From Alopecurus myosuroides (Eukaryota; Streptophyta; Magnoliopsida; Poales; Poaceae), in NCBI GenBank assembly GCA_028641055.1, contig CM054060.1:244293540-244357539 (forward strand): 64,000 bases of DNA. The letters are read 5' to 3'. Positions 11,448 through 23,189 of this stretch are shown in pieces. The position numbers and the translations under genes were made by a program. The notes beneath the pieces were generated by a model that did not search any database, had not been told where the DNA came from, and saw only the letters and a list, made by a program, of their open reading frames with translations. The first letter of the stretch is position 1. Every line of letters starts with the position of its first letter.

Positions 11448-12910
11448 TCCCCAAGCTTAGTTCCTACTTGTCCTCGAGTAGGTAAACGATAAAAACACAT
11501 AATTTCTAAGGTGATATGCTACCAACATAAACTGGATCATCTAAATTGTAAAATCATAAGCATAGCTGAGATCTTAGAACTTTAACACAAGCACGATAGA
11601 TATAATTCTAACAATGAAACATAGAAATCACCTTGCATCATGAAAAGTAACACAAATGGGAGAGCATGAATAATAATGCACCCCAAAGTTATACGTTTGT
11701 TTGAAGCATAGTGAATACATAGCAAAGTGATATTTAGCTTGTCCTTAAGAGTGGGGCAACACATAAATGCATGTACACGTTCAAAATTTAAGAGGAAGAC
11801 TAGAACAAATAATAACACATCATGAATCAATTAGTGATGTTTCTGGGACAAACACACGTTAAACTCAGACCGAAAACTATGATCTCTCAACTGTGCATAA
11901 AGTTAGAAGCTGCAGACTCAAAATAAAAGTAAAAGAAAGGCCCTTCGCAGAGGGAAGCATGGATCACTCATGTGCTAGAGCTTTTATTTGATTGAATAGA
12001 GGTATTGAAAACATTTTAAAGAGAGGTGTATGCTTATGTCAACGAATGGTAAACAGAAAATACAGTACGTCACAAGCCAACTAGACTTCATAAGAGAGGC
12101 TCCCATATGAGGGACGCAACTAGTGTATAAGGTCATACCTCATTCTCTTTTGTTTACACAATTATACTTTGATTGATAAATTAGGGGCAAAAATAGTGAA
12201 GAGAATTTGTGTATTAGCTTTGGGGCTGGGCACCCCGCTGCCATCTCTTCTAGCATTCGGATAAGTGGATGAAGCCACTAGTCCAGGTGTTTGAAGTCCA
12301 ATAAACAAGTGAGATAATTTACTTGAAGTGGCAGTTAGATACCACATGTAGGTAGGTATGGTGTACACAATGGCAAGGTTTTGGGGCTCAAGGTTTTGGA
12401 TGCATGAGAAGCATTCCCTCTCAGTACAGGGTTTTTGGCTAGAAAGGTTGGGTAGCAAGCATAAGATCTGAGGAAAACAAACAAATATACATATGATGAA
12501 ATGAATCATGCAATCTTCATTGAAAGCCCAAACGATCTTAACTTGTAAATACTAAGTTTACGAGCTAATAGGAAAATTCTTTTTTTTTTCTTATACTAGC
12601 ATCTCACATTATTATTTTTGCTGGCCCAAGCTAAGTTTGCCAAAACTAACTAGATTAACTTGATGATCTCTAGAGTGATACCAAATACTAATAAAAAGCT
12701 CAACCATATGACAGAAATTGAAAACTAAAATAATGTGTGCAGAAAGTAAATGATGAAACTTCTCATTAATATTTGAAACCGGCAACTCACACCAACGAAT
12801 ACAACGATAACCAACTAGGGAGAGACACTTCCATAATGCAAACCATCCTATATGATAACCTCTCTACTCATTATATGACTCTACTAAAAAAGTAAAAGAT
12901 GAAAGATAGT
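11448..12910 (-). other. 3' untranslated region and polypurine tract of a minus-strand element
   Basis: CTAAGCTTGGGGA on the minus strand at 11448-11460 is the polypurine tract. The segment around 12380-12470 (minus: CTGTACTGAGAGGGAATGC, ATGCATCCAAAACCTTGAG) is homologous to 24720-24780 of element F and 31500-31560 of element D. No ORF of note. It ends at the GATGT duplicated by the solo-LTR insertion (12911-12915). Confidence 0.65.
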
Positions 12911-12915
12911 GATGT

Positions 12916-15900
12916 TGTAACAATCGGGGGTTTTCCCCAATTAGCTTGTTTTTTTTCTTTTGTGCATCTCATGTCATTTCGCATCATCATTCATCACCCT
13001 AAAATTTTAAGTCACCAAAAACTTTTGATTGGTGTACCACACAAGATTGCAAAAGTTATGAATTGTTTTGAGCCTTCCAAATATCTTAAAGTCCTTCTTT
13101 TCTTTTCTGAAAATAATAATCAAACAAACAAAAAAAAACGTTTTGAGGAAGCTAGGCCCAGCCCAACCGGCCAATCCCTCTCTTCCTTGCAGCCCACCAC
13201 TAAGCCCACCCCTGTTTGTCGTCTTCCTCACGTGGGAGGTCACGTACAGAACGTGACCATGGCCTCCTGATCCCCTCTCCCCCTCACCTGCTCCCTCCAC
13301 CCTCTCCCTTATCTACCCCCAAGGAGAACCCTAACCCTAGCGCCATTCCTCCCTTCCTCCTCCTCAAGCCGCCGCCACCCTCTCCCTCAATTCCCCAAAT
13401 TTCCTCTCTGAAATTGACCTGTTTCTGAATTTTCGGAGAGCCACCATGGCCGCCACTTTGGGTCCTTGGCGCCGCCACCACGCTCGCCGCCGGGCTATGC
13501 TAGCAGCGGGAATGGAACCGGCGTGCGACCCTCTTCGTCCTCGCCGGAAATCGGGGCCGGAGATGCTCCGGGCTGTCCCCGCCATGGCCGTCTTCTCCGG
13601 TGTCCGTGAGCACGAGCTCGACAGGTCGTCATCGCCTCGACGCCTTCGACCCTCCAACGACTCCGTCGAGCGAACCGAGGTGAGGCCACCCCGTCCCGGC
13701 CTAGGCCCCCTCCCCTCGTGCTCTGAACGCCGGCCATCGCGCCGCGCCATGGGCTCCTCGCTGCAGGTCGCCGTCCATCGTCTCTGTTCCGATCGATTGA
13801 AGTTTTGATTCAGTTTTCGTCAAAACCCGCACCCCTTACCTCAAACCCCCGCGCCTCTGTATCCTTCCACAACCGATCAGTAGCCCAGCTGGTAACACCC
13901 CTTGCGCGCGCCCAGCAAGCCCCAGGTCCTGGGTTCGATTCCCCCAAACCCCACCTTTTATTTCTGTTTTTTTTCCCTTTCTGCCCGAATTTCAGAAACA
14001 GAGATCTGAGGCATTAACTCTAAAATCCATAAAAAATTGAATCTTGCTCAAAATTGAATGATTCAAGTTTCTGTGGATTCAAATTTTTGTGCTCTTTCTA
14101 CTAGTAACAAAATTGCAACATGTTTCTGTAATACTTTTTGCCCTAAATAATTAATTACTGAAAATGCAATAAAAAGTGGAAACTTTGGAATTTCATAACT
14201 TTAGTTCTACTCATCCAATTTAAGCAAACTTGGACTCTAAAAATTTGTCTTAACAAACTCTACACATTGGTATTTTATTTGGGCACAATTGAATTAAATT
14301 TGAACATGTTTCCCTCTGTTTACTAAAAATGGTAGAATAAGAATGATTATGAAAAGTGGCATAATAAATTCATTAATAACCCAAAAATTATGTTTAATAG
14401 CTCAAAATGTTCAGTGAAACATTTGCTACATGTTTTCAATCTTTTCAATGCAATTTGTTTAATGTTTTTCCTAATTAAAAGTGGTGCAATAATTCAATGC
14501 TTTAATTAAATCCTTTTAAATTGCAAAATTCATAACTTGAGCATAAAAATTCCAAATTCCACAAACTAAATATGTTTTCCAATCAACTTTTCATGTACTT
14601 TCCAAATATCATCTTTGTTTGCTGTTTTGAATAATTTAACTTGCTGAAAACAACTGTTTCTTATTTAATGCATTTAAAATTGCCAAATTCATAACTAATT
14701 CATTTTAATCCCAATTTCAACAGATAAAATATGTTTTCCAATTAAAATTAAATGCTCTACCCAAATATAAATTTTGTTATCTGTTTTGAACAATTAAAAT
14801 TGGTGAAAACAATAAATGCTTGTGTAACTCCCTTAAGAAGCCAAATTTCCTAACTTAATAAATAATTTCCCAAACTTGGTAAACCTTATTTCCAATTGGT
14901 TCTATTGTTGTTATTTTGTTGTTTTCCTCATTCATGCATCATACTAAACCACTTTCACCTGTTGGTTAGCTGTAAAACAATTGTTTCAACCAAAATTCAT
15001 GGGCTTTCCATATGTAATCCAATTTGCATATGGGTCCATTTAATTATGTTATGTTATCATGTCCACTAGTTTATTTCTATGCATCCATTAAATTGTCATG
15101 CATCCATATCTTGATCATGCTGGATCTTTTGCCGTAGTAGTAATTGTTGCATCCGGTGTTTGTTCGAGGTTCGTTGCTTCTTCGCGGATAGGACGTTGAG
15201 ATGATGTGAGCAACGACAAGTTCTGTGGATGTACCTCTACTTACTGGATTCCAGGCAAGTATACTCACTTGCTGCCAAATGGCTGCCTTTCATCACTTGT
15301 TACCGATTCTTTCCGTTGTTCTTATTCTAGCCTGTTGATACGATGCTTGTGTCTCGATCCTATTATATGTTTACCTTGCAGCCATGATATAGCCTTCCTT
15401 CCACTTCCTATTAACTGTTGTTTGTTTACCTTGTTGGCCCTCGTGTCGTAGTTGCATGCTTAGTGTTGTTTGCGCTCAAGTCGTGTTGTTCCTTTCGTAT
15501 CACCTGTTCTAGTTTGATAGTTGGGTTTCAATTCAATCAACAACTTGTTATTGTTTTGGGTAATAATAATTTGATGTTAAGGCACCGGCAGGAGGCCCGG
15601 GTTAGGGTTTTGAGGCCTGCTAGTGTCGAATTTAATTAGGAAAAGAGTCTTGTCTACTGATCCATGATGAGCGTGCTCACCGCATCCGGGTGGTAGTATG
15701 GGACCCCCCTCGATTTAGACCTGATCTGCAGCTTGTCCGAAGAGCCACACTTAGTTCGGGTGTTCCATTTGCTCCTTTGCATAATGGGTTGATCACCCAT
15801 GGTTACTGATGGTTATGATGATGATGATGATGCATATAGGGCGAGGCCTGTAGTGCCGGGGTGTCGTGTCCTGCGGGAGTTTTGCACACCTGCGCTGAGT

Positions 15901-16855
15901 ATTCGGCTGCGTGGCTGGGACCTTATAGCTCCGTGGCTCCTAGGATGGGTTGTAGAGACGGTTTGGGTCGTGTCAAGCCAACCTGAGTTTTAGTTGGTGG
16001 CTTGAGTGTGTACGGGTACTGGAGCACACCCTGCAGGGATAAATCTTCTCGAGAAGCCGTGTTTTCCGCGGTTATGGATTACTTGGTGAAAGTACTGGCT
16101 AACAAGTACTCAGACAACTTACACCTAATGATAATAACTTGACTAGTAATAGTCTTATTGACACAATAAGTTGAACATCATTAATCCAACAGTGTGAATT
16201 ATCCTTGGGTTGCTTCCTTAGTAGGGGGTGACATTGGATGGGTATTGTTTGGTGAGTAGTTGTAGTTGGTTCCGATACGCTATCTTCTCTTCTTTCTGTT
16301 AGCCGGAAGTTGTAGCGTGTTTCTGTAGTTGGTTAGTGCAGCCCGCTGCCGCTTATTTGCAATAATCCCTTCCTTTCCGTTGAACCCAAAGTATTTGTAT
16401 CTTGTGATGACTGGCTACGCCGGTATCTTGTGAGTATGGTTTATCCACTTGCCAGTACCTAACCGTACTGACCCACGAATCCTTTTTCGTGGCTGCATAT
16501 TCAACATTGCAGTCAACAGGTTTGAAGTCTGACGACGTTAGCTTGGGAATCCCTCCGGCTTGGCCTGGGCAGGGATTGGACGCTCTCGGTTATCTTCAGG
16601 ACTCTTAGTCCAATTTGTATCTTGTCCGTAGTCGGACGATATGTTGTTTCTTCCGCTGTTATTTGGATCTTTGTATTGTATCAGTTGTAACCCCTGACTC
16701 GTTTGAGTCCTCTTGTATATATCTTTGCTGTTGTTGTTGTGGATTATTCGTGAACTATTGTAATGTTATCACAAGTGGCAACCTGGAATCGGTTATTATG
16801 TGGATTTTGGCGGGAATGCTGAAATCTGCATAGTGCCCGATCCCGGGGCGTCACA
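12916..16855 (+). mobile_element. 3.94 kb solo LTR with 5 bp target duplication GATGT
   Basis: Starts TGTAACAATCGGGGG and ends CGGGGCGTCACA. GATGT is present exactly at 12911-12915 and 16856-16860, and element sequence resumes on both sides, so this is one insertion reduced to a single LTR. The left third is gene-like: CT-rich leader, GAACCCTAACCCTAG near 13330, an ATG in a GCCACCATGG context at 13446, then GC-rich coding-like sequence to about 13800. A Pol III-like A/B box pair lies at 13881-13942. The middle (14000-15050) is AT-rich and empty. The right part (15100-16855) contains transcript-like text without a long ORF. Very long LTRs of this kind are known in large grass retrotransposons, including LARD-like elements. 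I cannot name the family. Confidence 0.85.
13881..13974 (+). promoter_or_regulatory. tRNA-like Pol III promoter (A box, B box, T-run) inside the solo LTR
   Basis: TAGCCCAGCTGG at 13881-13892 fits the A-box consensus TRGCNNAGYNGG at all positions. GGTTCGATTCC at 13932-13942 fits the B-box GGTTCGANTCC at all positions. The starts are 51 bases apart. An eight-T run follows at about 13967-13974. The T-stem outside the B box pairs poorly, so it is not an intact tRNA gene. More likely it is a tRNA-derived or tRNA-like segment retained in the LTR leader. Confidence 0.45.
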
Positions 16856-16922
16856 GATGTGATACCGCGGCACTCCCCCCAAGCTTGGAACAAGCCGATG
16901 GGATGCCAAACCCAATGACGAA

Positions 16923-17416
16923 TCAATTCTTTGGTGGTGGTGGTGAATACATCTCATCCTCGGCCTTCCAAGGTAAAGGTTCTCCATCCACAAATGATGT
17001 CTTGGTCTCCATCATCCTGAAACTAACAGCGGAGCTTATACGTTTAAACCTGCGCTCATACTCACAGTTCTGGTTATGCACATCATAGTGTTGTGCTTGC
17101 AGATCATTGGTGGTCTTGGTGAGTGAGAAGATCTCCTCCCACAAATTTCCCTCTCGTATTCAACGATCTGCTCTGTATTTATCTTGTGAATGGTCTCGAC
17201 TTCATGATCCCCCATCTTCTTGTACCTAAACACTTCTTGCTCTAGCTCCTTCATCCTGGCCTCCAGACTGCCTTCTCCCTGAGGGCCCCGAACATCTTCA
17301 ATCTGCATTTTCCCGTCCTTAAGCAACAATTCCTTGGGATGCATCTTCAACTCGTTCATATACAGTCTGACGACGTTCTCAAAGAAACTGTCCTTGGGAG
17401 ATCCAGGAGAGGACAT
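16923..17416 (-). pseudogene. Accessory coiled-coil ORF downstream of pol, frameshifted
   Basis: The ATG at 17414-17416 opens a protein starting MSSPGSPKD, with a predicted helical/coiled-coil stretch (EARMKELEQEVFRYKKMG, then HKINTEQIVEYERE). At about 17150 the frame shifts: the continuation with DLQAQHYDVHNQNCEYE is in another frame and ends at 16923 with a Pro-rich tail. Original length would be about 165 residues. A TATATAAA box about 95 bases upstream and a GC-rich promoter-like segment suggest separate transcription. It lies between integrase and the 3' UTR in the same orientation as pol. I recognise similar ORFs from Triticeae Gypsy elements. The function is unknown. No enzymatic motif is visible. 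Confidence 0.6.
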
Positions 17417-17510
17417 TGTGGCCCTAGATCTGAATATGTAACCTGGCAGAAACAGCTTGAAACAAAAACACGACGAGAAAATGATATACGAACCTCGAGT
17501 GATCCGGGGG

Positions 17511-17518
17511 TTTATATA
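17511..17518 (-). promoter_or_regulatory. TATA box for the coiled-coil ORF
   Basis: The minus strand reads ACTATATAAACCCCC, 95 bases upstream of the ATG at 17416, after a GC-rich stretch (17570-17660) resembling grass TE promoters. Confidence 0.55.
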
Positions 17519-17739
17519 GTAAAAAGTTTTATAACGAAAGGAAAGTCCAGGTTGAAAACGAGTCGGAGAGGGGCTCTGGGGTGCCCACACCATGGGCTGG
17601 CGCGGCCAGGGGTGGGCCCGCGCCATCCTATGGTGTGGAGCCTCCGGGCGCCGTCTCCCTCTCGTTTCCGGCTCATATTTTTTCATATTTCCCAAAAACA
17701 GTAAAAATATAAATTGAAAGATGTTTCACGAACATTTTC

Positions 17740-19268
17740 TTACCAAAACTGTTACATATTCGAAAACTGACTCTGCAGTTTCTGAAATATGCTTCTTAAT
17801 GAACTCCTCCGGGATCATGGCTTAAATAGAATCAACATTTTCATTATAAGGATCTTCGGAGATATAATGCTTGAGTATTTGGCCATTCACCACTTGTGAA
17901 GAATTGTATTCAAGGGAAACAATTTTAATTACCCCCAAACGATATACCTCTTAAATAACAAAAGGTCCTTCCCATCTCGAGAGTAATTTTCCTGCAAAAA
18001 ATCTGAGACGATACCTATACAATAACACTTTTTCACCAACATGAAATTCTCTTTTAATAATTCTCTTATCATGACATATTTTAACTTTATCTTTAAAGAG
18101 CTTAGCATTTTAATATGCTTCACTCATCCATTCATCTAAAGAACTTAAATCAAGCAGCCTTTTCTCACCAGCAAGTTTAAAATCTCTATTTAGGTCTTTC
18201 ACTGCCCAGTAAGCTTTGTGTTCTAATCCTAAAGGAAAGTGACAAGCTTTTCCATAAACCATTTATAAGGAGACATGCCCATGTGATTTTTGTAAGCTGT
18301 TCTATAAGCCCACAGAGAATCATTTAATTTCTTAGCCCAATTTTTTTCTAGATTTGTTAACAATCTTTTGCAAGATGGATTTGATTTCTCTATTTGATAA
18401 TTCTACTTTCCCACTAGTTTGAGGATGATAGGGTGTGGAAATTCTATGATTAACATCATATTTAGCAAGGGTTTTTATAAAACCACCATGAATAAAATGA
18501 GAACCCCCATCAGTCATAAGATATCTAGGTACACCAAACCTAGGGAAAATAATGTCTTTAAGCATTTTTAATGAGGTTTTACCATCAATACTTTTAGTAG
18601 GTATAGCTTATACTCATTTAGTAACATAATCAACAACAATAAGAATATGATTATAGCCTTGTGAAGGAGGGAAAGGACCCATAAAGCCAAAACCCCAACA
18701 ATCAAACGGTTCAATAACAAGAGAATGATTCATAGGCATTTCATTGCGTCTAGAAATATTTCCAACCCTTTGACATTGATCATAAGATAAAATAAATTTT
18801 CTAGCATCTTTAAAGAGAGTAGGCCAGTAAAAACCTGATTGTAGAACCTTATGTGCGGTTCTATCTCCAGCGTGATGTCCTCCATAAGCACTACTATGGC
18901 ATTTTCTCAATATCTCTCGTTGTTCATTTTCAGGAACACATCTTCGTATAATACCATCAACACCTTCTTTATATAAGTGTGGGTCATCCCAAAAATAATG
19001 CCTCAAATCATAGAAGAATTTTCTTCTTTGCTGAGCTGTAAAGGTAGGATGCAAATACTTCGAAACAATAAAGTTAGCATAATCAGCATACCATGGACTC
19101 TCTTGAGAGCTCACCTTTATTGCAGCTAAATGTTCATTATGAAAACTATCATTAACATGAAGAGGGTCATAAGGGATAGTTTCTAATCTAGACAAACTAT
19201 CCGCAACATGATTTTAGCACCCTTCCTATCCACTATGTAAATAAAATTCTTGTAAAAGAAGCACCCAT
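17740..19268 (-). pseudogene. RNase H end and integrase of element G, inactivated
   Basis: Integrase would insert the cDNA copy into the chromosome. The ORF 19195-18614 holds the zinc-binding HHCC region (YGGHHAGDRTAHKVLQSGFYW), but the first Cys of the CxxC pair reads Tyr (SYDQCQ). The first catalytic Asp block reads WGFGFMGPF, where the family has WGIDFMGPF, so that Asp is lost. The ORF 18565-18332 gives the second Asp (LMTDGGSHF) and the Glu (HPQTSGKVELSNRE), after a stop/frameshift at about 18610. The C-terminal part to 17740 is frameshifted. The hAT insertion at 19277-19880 separates this from upstream RNase H. Confidence 0.75.
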
Positions 19269-19276
19269 CTAATAAG

Positions 19277-19880
19277 CAGTGGCGAAGCTAGCGCTTGGTC
19301 GAAGCCGGGGCACACAAGAAGAATTTTTTTTTAGCCTACAAAAGAACCAAATCTCAAAATTACTAGCCATTCAACCACTACTAAACTAATGTTAATACTC
19401 CCTTTGATCCCATTTAAGTGTCGCAATCTTCGTACAAGTTTATATGGACGTAGCTCATTTTTGCGTCACTTATTTAGGATTGGAGCGGAGTAGAATGTAA
19501 TCTTTCATAGACCGTAGGTGATAGATGTACAAAGTAGATGTAGTCTGTTCAACAACCACTAAACTGGTGCGCTTCTTGTATTGGGGTCAAACAGCCGAAC
19601 GGCGATCAAATAAATCGATGGAACTCGTATTCGGCCAACTAGCTAGCTAATGGGCCTACAGTATGCTAATAAGGCCCACCAAAATAGGATAACCAGTTCG
19701 GACCAAGAGTATTGCCATGATGGCCCATCTTACGAGAAGAATTCGTCTTTTCCATAGTTGGTCACGATTCTGGCAGTTCCAGCGAGTGTGGCCGCCACAC
19801 AGACTCACCGGCGATCAGCCATGCGGCAGAACAGAGCCTGGGCACGTGCCCTGGGTGGAGGTATGGTAAATTCGCCAATG
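19277..19880. mobile_element. 604 bp non-autonomous hAT-type DNA transposon
   Basis: An exact 8 bp duplication CTAATAAG flanks it (19269-19276 and 19881-19888), the hAT target size. The termini are CAGTGGCGAA at the left and, reading inward from the right, CATTGGCGAA: 9 of 10 matches and the CA-G type ends of hATs. It splits the RNase H coding region of element G, whose text resumes on both sides. No transposase is encoded. The GC-rich right end holds a small imperfect palindrome (GGGCACGTGCCC). Confidence 0.85.
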
Positions 19881-21107
19881 CTAATAAGCCTAGGCTTAGC
19901 ATATTTATTTTCCATTAGGTACTTAATAGCAGCATGATCAGTATGAATAGTAACTATAGAATCAACAATATACTGCCTAAATTTATCACAAGCAAAAACT
20001 ACTGCTTGAATTCTTTTTCAGTGGTAGCATAATTATTTTGAGCAGCATCAAGAGTTTTACTAGCATAATGAATAACATTCAACTTCTTATCTATCCGCTG
20101 TCCAAGAACAACACCTACAACATAATCACTAGCATCACACATAATTTCAAATGGTAAATTCCAACCAGGTGGTTGAACAATAGGAGCATATATTAAAGCC
20201 TTCTTTAAAAATTTCAAAAGCTTCTCTACAATCTTCATCAAAAACAAAAGGTACATCCTTTTGAATAAGATTAGTAAGAGGCTTTGATATTTTAGAGAAA
20301 TCTTTAATAAACATTCTATAGAAACCAACATGACCAAGAATACTACGATTACCTTTGACATCCCTGGGACAGGGCATTTTCTCAATAGCTTCAACTTTAG
20401 CTCTATCAACTTGAATGCCTCTTTCAGATATTTTATGTCCAAGAACAATTCCTTCATTACCATAAAATGGAATTTCTTCCAGATAAGAAAAAGATTAGTC
20501 TCTTCACATCTCTGCAAAACTTTATCAATATTCTGCAAACAATTATCAAAAGAAGTTCATAGACGGAGAAATCAACCATGAAAACTTCCACAATTCCTTC
20601 ACAAAAACCATGAAAGATAGAAGACATGAATCTTTGAAAAGTAGCAGGAGCATTACATAAACCAAAAGGCATACATCTATAAGCATAGGTTCCACAAGGA
20701 CAAGTGAAGGTTGTTTTCTCTTGATCAAGATTTTTAACAACAATTTGAGAAAACTCAGAATAACCATCAAGAAGGCATAAACGAGTTTTCTTAGACAACC
20801 TTTCTAACATTTGATCAATAAAAGGTAAAGGATAATGATCTTTCTTAGTGACTTTGTTAACCTTCCTAAAATCAATGCACATCCTATAACCAACTACTAC
20901 TCTTTGAGGAATGAGTTCATTATTTTCATTAGGGACAACAGTCATCCCTCCTTTCTTAGGGACACAATGCACAGAACTAACCCATCTACTATCAGCAATA
21001 GGATAAATAATGCCAGCATCAAGGAGTTTCAATACCTCATTTCTTATCACATCCTTCATTTTAGGATTTAAACGGTGTTGATGTTCAACAACTGGCTTTG
21101 CATGAGT
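19881..21107 (-). pseudogene. Reverse transcriptase and RNase H of element G, inactivated
   Basis: RT copies element RNA into DNA. The ORF 21059-20457 shows RT motifs in order: GIIYPIADSRWVSSV, VGYRMCIDFRKVNK, HYPLPFIDQMLER, LLDGYSEFSQI (family GYSGFSQI) and MPFGLCNAPATFQR. The polymerase box reads EVFMVDFSVY, where the family has FMDDFS, so one catalytic Asp is Val. Frameshifts follow at about 20560 and 20380. RNase H text (MCDASDYVVGVVLGQR, VIHYASKTLDAAQNNYATTEKEF) is in ORF 20538-19999, and then the hAT insertion interrupts. Clade by wording: Athila. Confidence 0.8.
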
Positions 21108-22383
21108 TCAATATTAATAGCATGGTGACATTAGCAAGAGAAATCCCCTTCAGATCATCAAGAGTATAACCAATAGCACCTCTATGTTTGTTCAATATCC
21201 CCAATAATCTCTCCTCTTCTTTATCAGAAAGTTGAGAGCTAATAATAATAAGATATAATTTCTTATCATCAATATGAGCATATTTAAAATTATCAGGCAA
21301 AGGCTTTAAATCAAAAACAGGATCTTCCTTGGGTGGTAATGTTGTACCCAAGTCTTCCACAGGTAAATTATGTTTCAGCGTTGCTGGCTGATGTAGGAAA
21401 ATCTCATCAATTTCATTCCTTTCTTCCATAAAGACATCACTTTTGTGGTCTTCCATGTATTCCTGCAAAGGATTGTTAGGAGCAAGAGCAATAGCAGCCA
21501 ACTGTTCAACTCTATAATTTTCATTAGGTAATTCAGCTTCATAGGGTGCTTCAGCAAATTTGGAGAAATTAAATTCATAAGATTCTCCATCAAACTTTGT
21601 AAGGATTTTCTCCTTTTTACAATCTATAACAGCACCACAAGTATTTAAGAAAGGTCTACCAAATATGATAGGACAAGTATCACTAGCAGAAATGCCTAGT
21701 ACTATAAAATCAGTAGGATATTTAGTTTTACAACATAAGACCTCCAAATCTCTAACAATAGCAATTGGAGAAATAGTTTCCCTATTAGCAAGTTGAATGA
21801 TCACATCAATGTCTTCAAGTTCACAAGAACCAATTTCATGCATGTATTCTTTATAAAGCTCATAAGTAATAGCACTAGAACTAGCACCAATATCACATAA
21901 ACCATAATAGAAATGATCACCTATCCTAACAGATAGCACATGAACACTAGGTTTCCTAGATTTACTAGGATGAGAGACAATATTAGAAGCATCTTCACAA
22001 AATATAATTTGTCCCTCTTCTACATTTTCAGAAACAAGGTCCTTTACTATAGCTACTGTAGGTTCTACAGTTATTTGTTCCTCAGGTTCTACAAGTTTCT
22101 TTGCAATTTTATTGATCACACTAGCTAATATAGAGTGTTCTTTTACCTTAGCAGGGAAAGGCGTTTTCTCAATATAAGGTTTAGGCACAATAGAATCAAC
22201 AATATGAACCTCTATATCTCTAGCAGGTGCACAATTAATAGTATCTTTATAAGGTTCATGGTACTTATCCCATTCCTTTTTAGGAATATCAATGTAAGAA
22301 GAAAAAGCCTTATATAAGTTTGCAGCAACTTGAGAATCAAGACCACAAATAACACTAACATTATGAAAATCCTCAGATGACAT
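21085..22383 (-). CDS. Protease region and pre-RT segment of element G (432 aa open frame)
   Basis: Retropepsin-like aspartic protease that would cleave Gag-Pol. About residues 155-190 carry LCDIGASSSAITYELY, the active-site loop (family LCDLGAS), and about 235 has CPIIFGRPFLNT. An acidic spacer leads to the RT entry GYTLDDLKGIS, after which the frame is lost about 25 residues from the end. It overlaps the gag ORF end by 11 bases in a different frame, either a natural frameshift site or decay. This is the longest undamaged frame in element G. Confidence 0.75.
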   Translation of the reverse strand: MSSEDFHNVSVICGLDSQVAANLYKAFSSYIDIPKKEWDKYHEPYKDTINCAPARDIEVHIVDSIVPKPYIEKTPFPAKVKEHSILASVINKIAKKLVEPEEQITVEPTVAIVKDLVSENVEEGQIIFCEDASNIVSHPSKSRKPSVHVLSVRIGDHFYYGLCDIGASSSAITYELYKEYMHEIGSCELEDIDVIIQLANRETISPIAIVRDLEVLCCKTKYPTDFIVLGISASDTCPIIFGRPFLNTCGAVIDCKKEKILTKFDGESYEFNFSKFAEAPYEAELPNENYRVEQLAAIALAPNNPLQEYMEDHKSDVFMEERNEIDEIFLHQPATLKHNLPVEDLGTTLPPKEDPVFDLKPLPDNFKYAHIDDKKLYLIIISSQLSDKEEERLLGILNKHRGAIGYTLDDLKGISLANVTMLLILNSCKASC

Positions 22384-23074
22384 AAAGGTTTAATGCATTC
22401 ATAGTCGTAATTATACCTGGCTTTCTACCTTTATCATTCTTCCATGCTTCAGTGTTTTCTTGAATACGGTCAAGAAGATCCCTTTTAGATTCATCCTTCA
22501 TACGTGTAAATGATCTAGAACAAGAATCATCCAATAAATCCTTATCATGAAGAGGAAGCCTTGCATAGAAATTATTAATAACAATATTACTGGGAAGCTC
22601 ATGAATGGGGCATTTGAGCATTAGTAACTTCAATCTCCCCCATGCTTGGGCAATACTCTCTCTGTCACGAGGCAAAAAATTATATATATAATTCCGATCT
22701 CTATGAATTTCACTTGGAGGATAGAATTTAGAATAAAAGAGAGGTACAATTTCCTCCCATTCAATAGTCTGGCTATTTTTCAGCAGTTTGAACCATTCAA
22801 AGGCTCGGCTTGTCAATGATACAGAGACTAATTTCCTCTTCACTTGGCTCATCGTAATACCTGCACACTTGAACAACTTTCATAATTCATGTAAAAAGAG
22901 CAAATGATCACCAGAATGGACATTTCCATCACCCGAGTAGCAATTATCCATAACATGTTTAACAATCTTTATAGGTATTTTATAAGGATCCAAATCATCA
23001 GTCGGTGGGTCACTTACTACCGTAGAAGTGGCAGCAGTGTCCGCAAATAAGGACTCAATAGGAGTTCCAAACAT
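22373..23074 (-). pseudogene. Gag of element G with in-frame stop
   Basis: Starts MFGTPIESLF (23074), acidic N-terminus. A TGA at 22882-22880 interrupts the frame at the spot where the text continues without shift into KLFKCAGI, LTSRAFEWFKLL, WEEIVPLFYSKFYPPSEIH and ESIAQAWGRLK, the classic capsid-like retrotransposon Gag (PF03732). No zinc knuckle seen. The PBS and LTR lie 90-120 bases upstream. Confidence 0.7.
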
Positions 23075-23161
23075 AGCGTAATAAAGCAGTAAACAGTAAT
23101 AAAAATAGCACTTACAGCAGAAGCTTCCTTTATCAATTCCACTTCCCAATAGCGCTTCACT

Positions 23162-23178
23162 CCCCCGCAACGGCGCCA
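23162..23178 (-). promoter_or_regulatory. Primer-binding site of element G
   Basis: The minus strand reads TGGCGCCGTTGCGGGGG, one base from the tRNA-Asp-complementary TGGCGCCGTTGCCGGGG seen at 29018. It lies 11 bases inside the LTR end. Confidence 0.8.
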
Positions 23179-23189
23179 GAAAATAGTCT

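Noticed and set aside
13446..13808. 120-codon ORF with strong ATG context inside the 3.9 kb LTR, as a host gene
   Set aside because: It lies wholly within an LTR bounded by an exact target duplication, the product matches no family I know, and the opposite strand is equally open, as expected of GC-rich sequence.
13881..13955. A functional tRNA gene
   Set aside because: The A and B boxes are perfect, but the T-stem and acceptor do not pair properly and no clear anticodon arm can be drawn.
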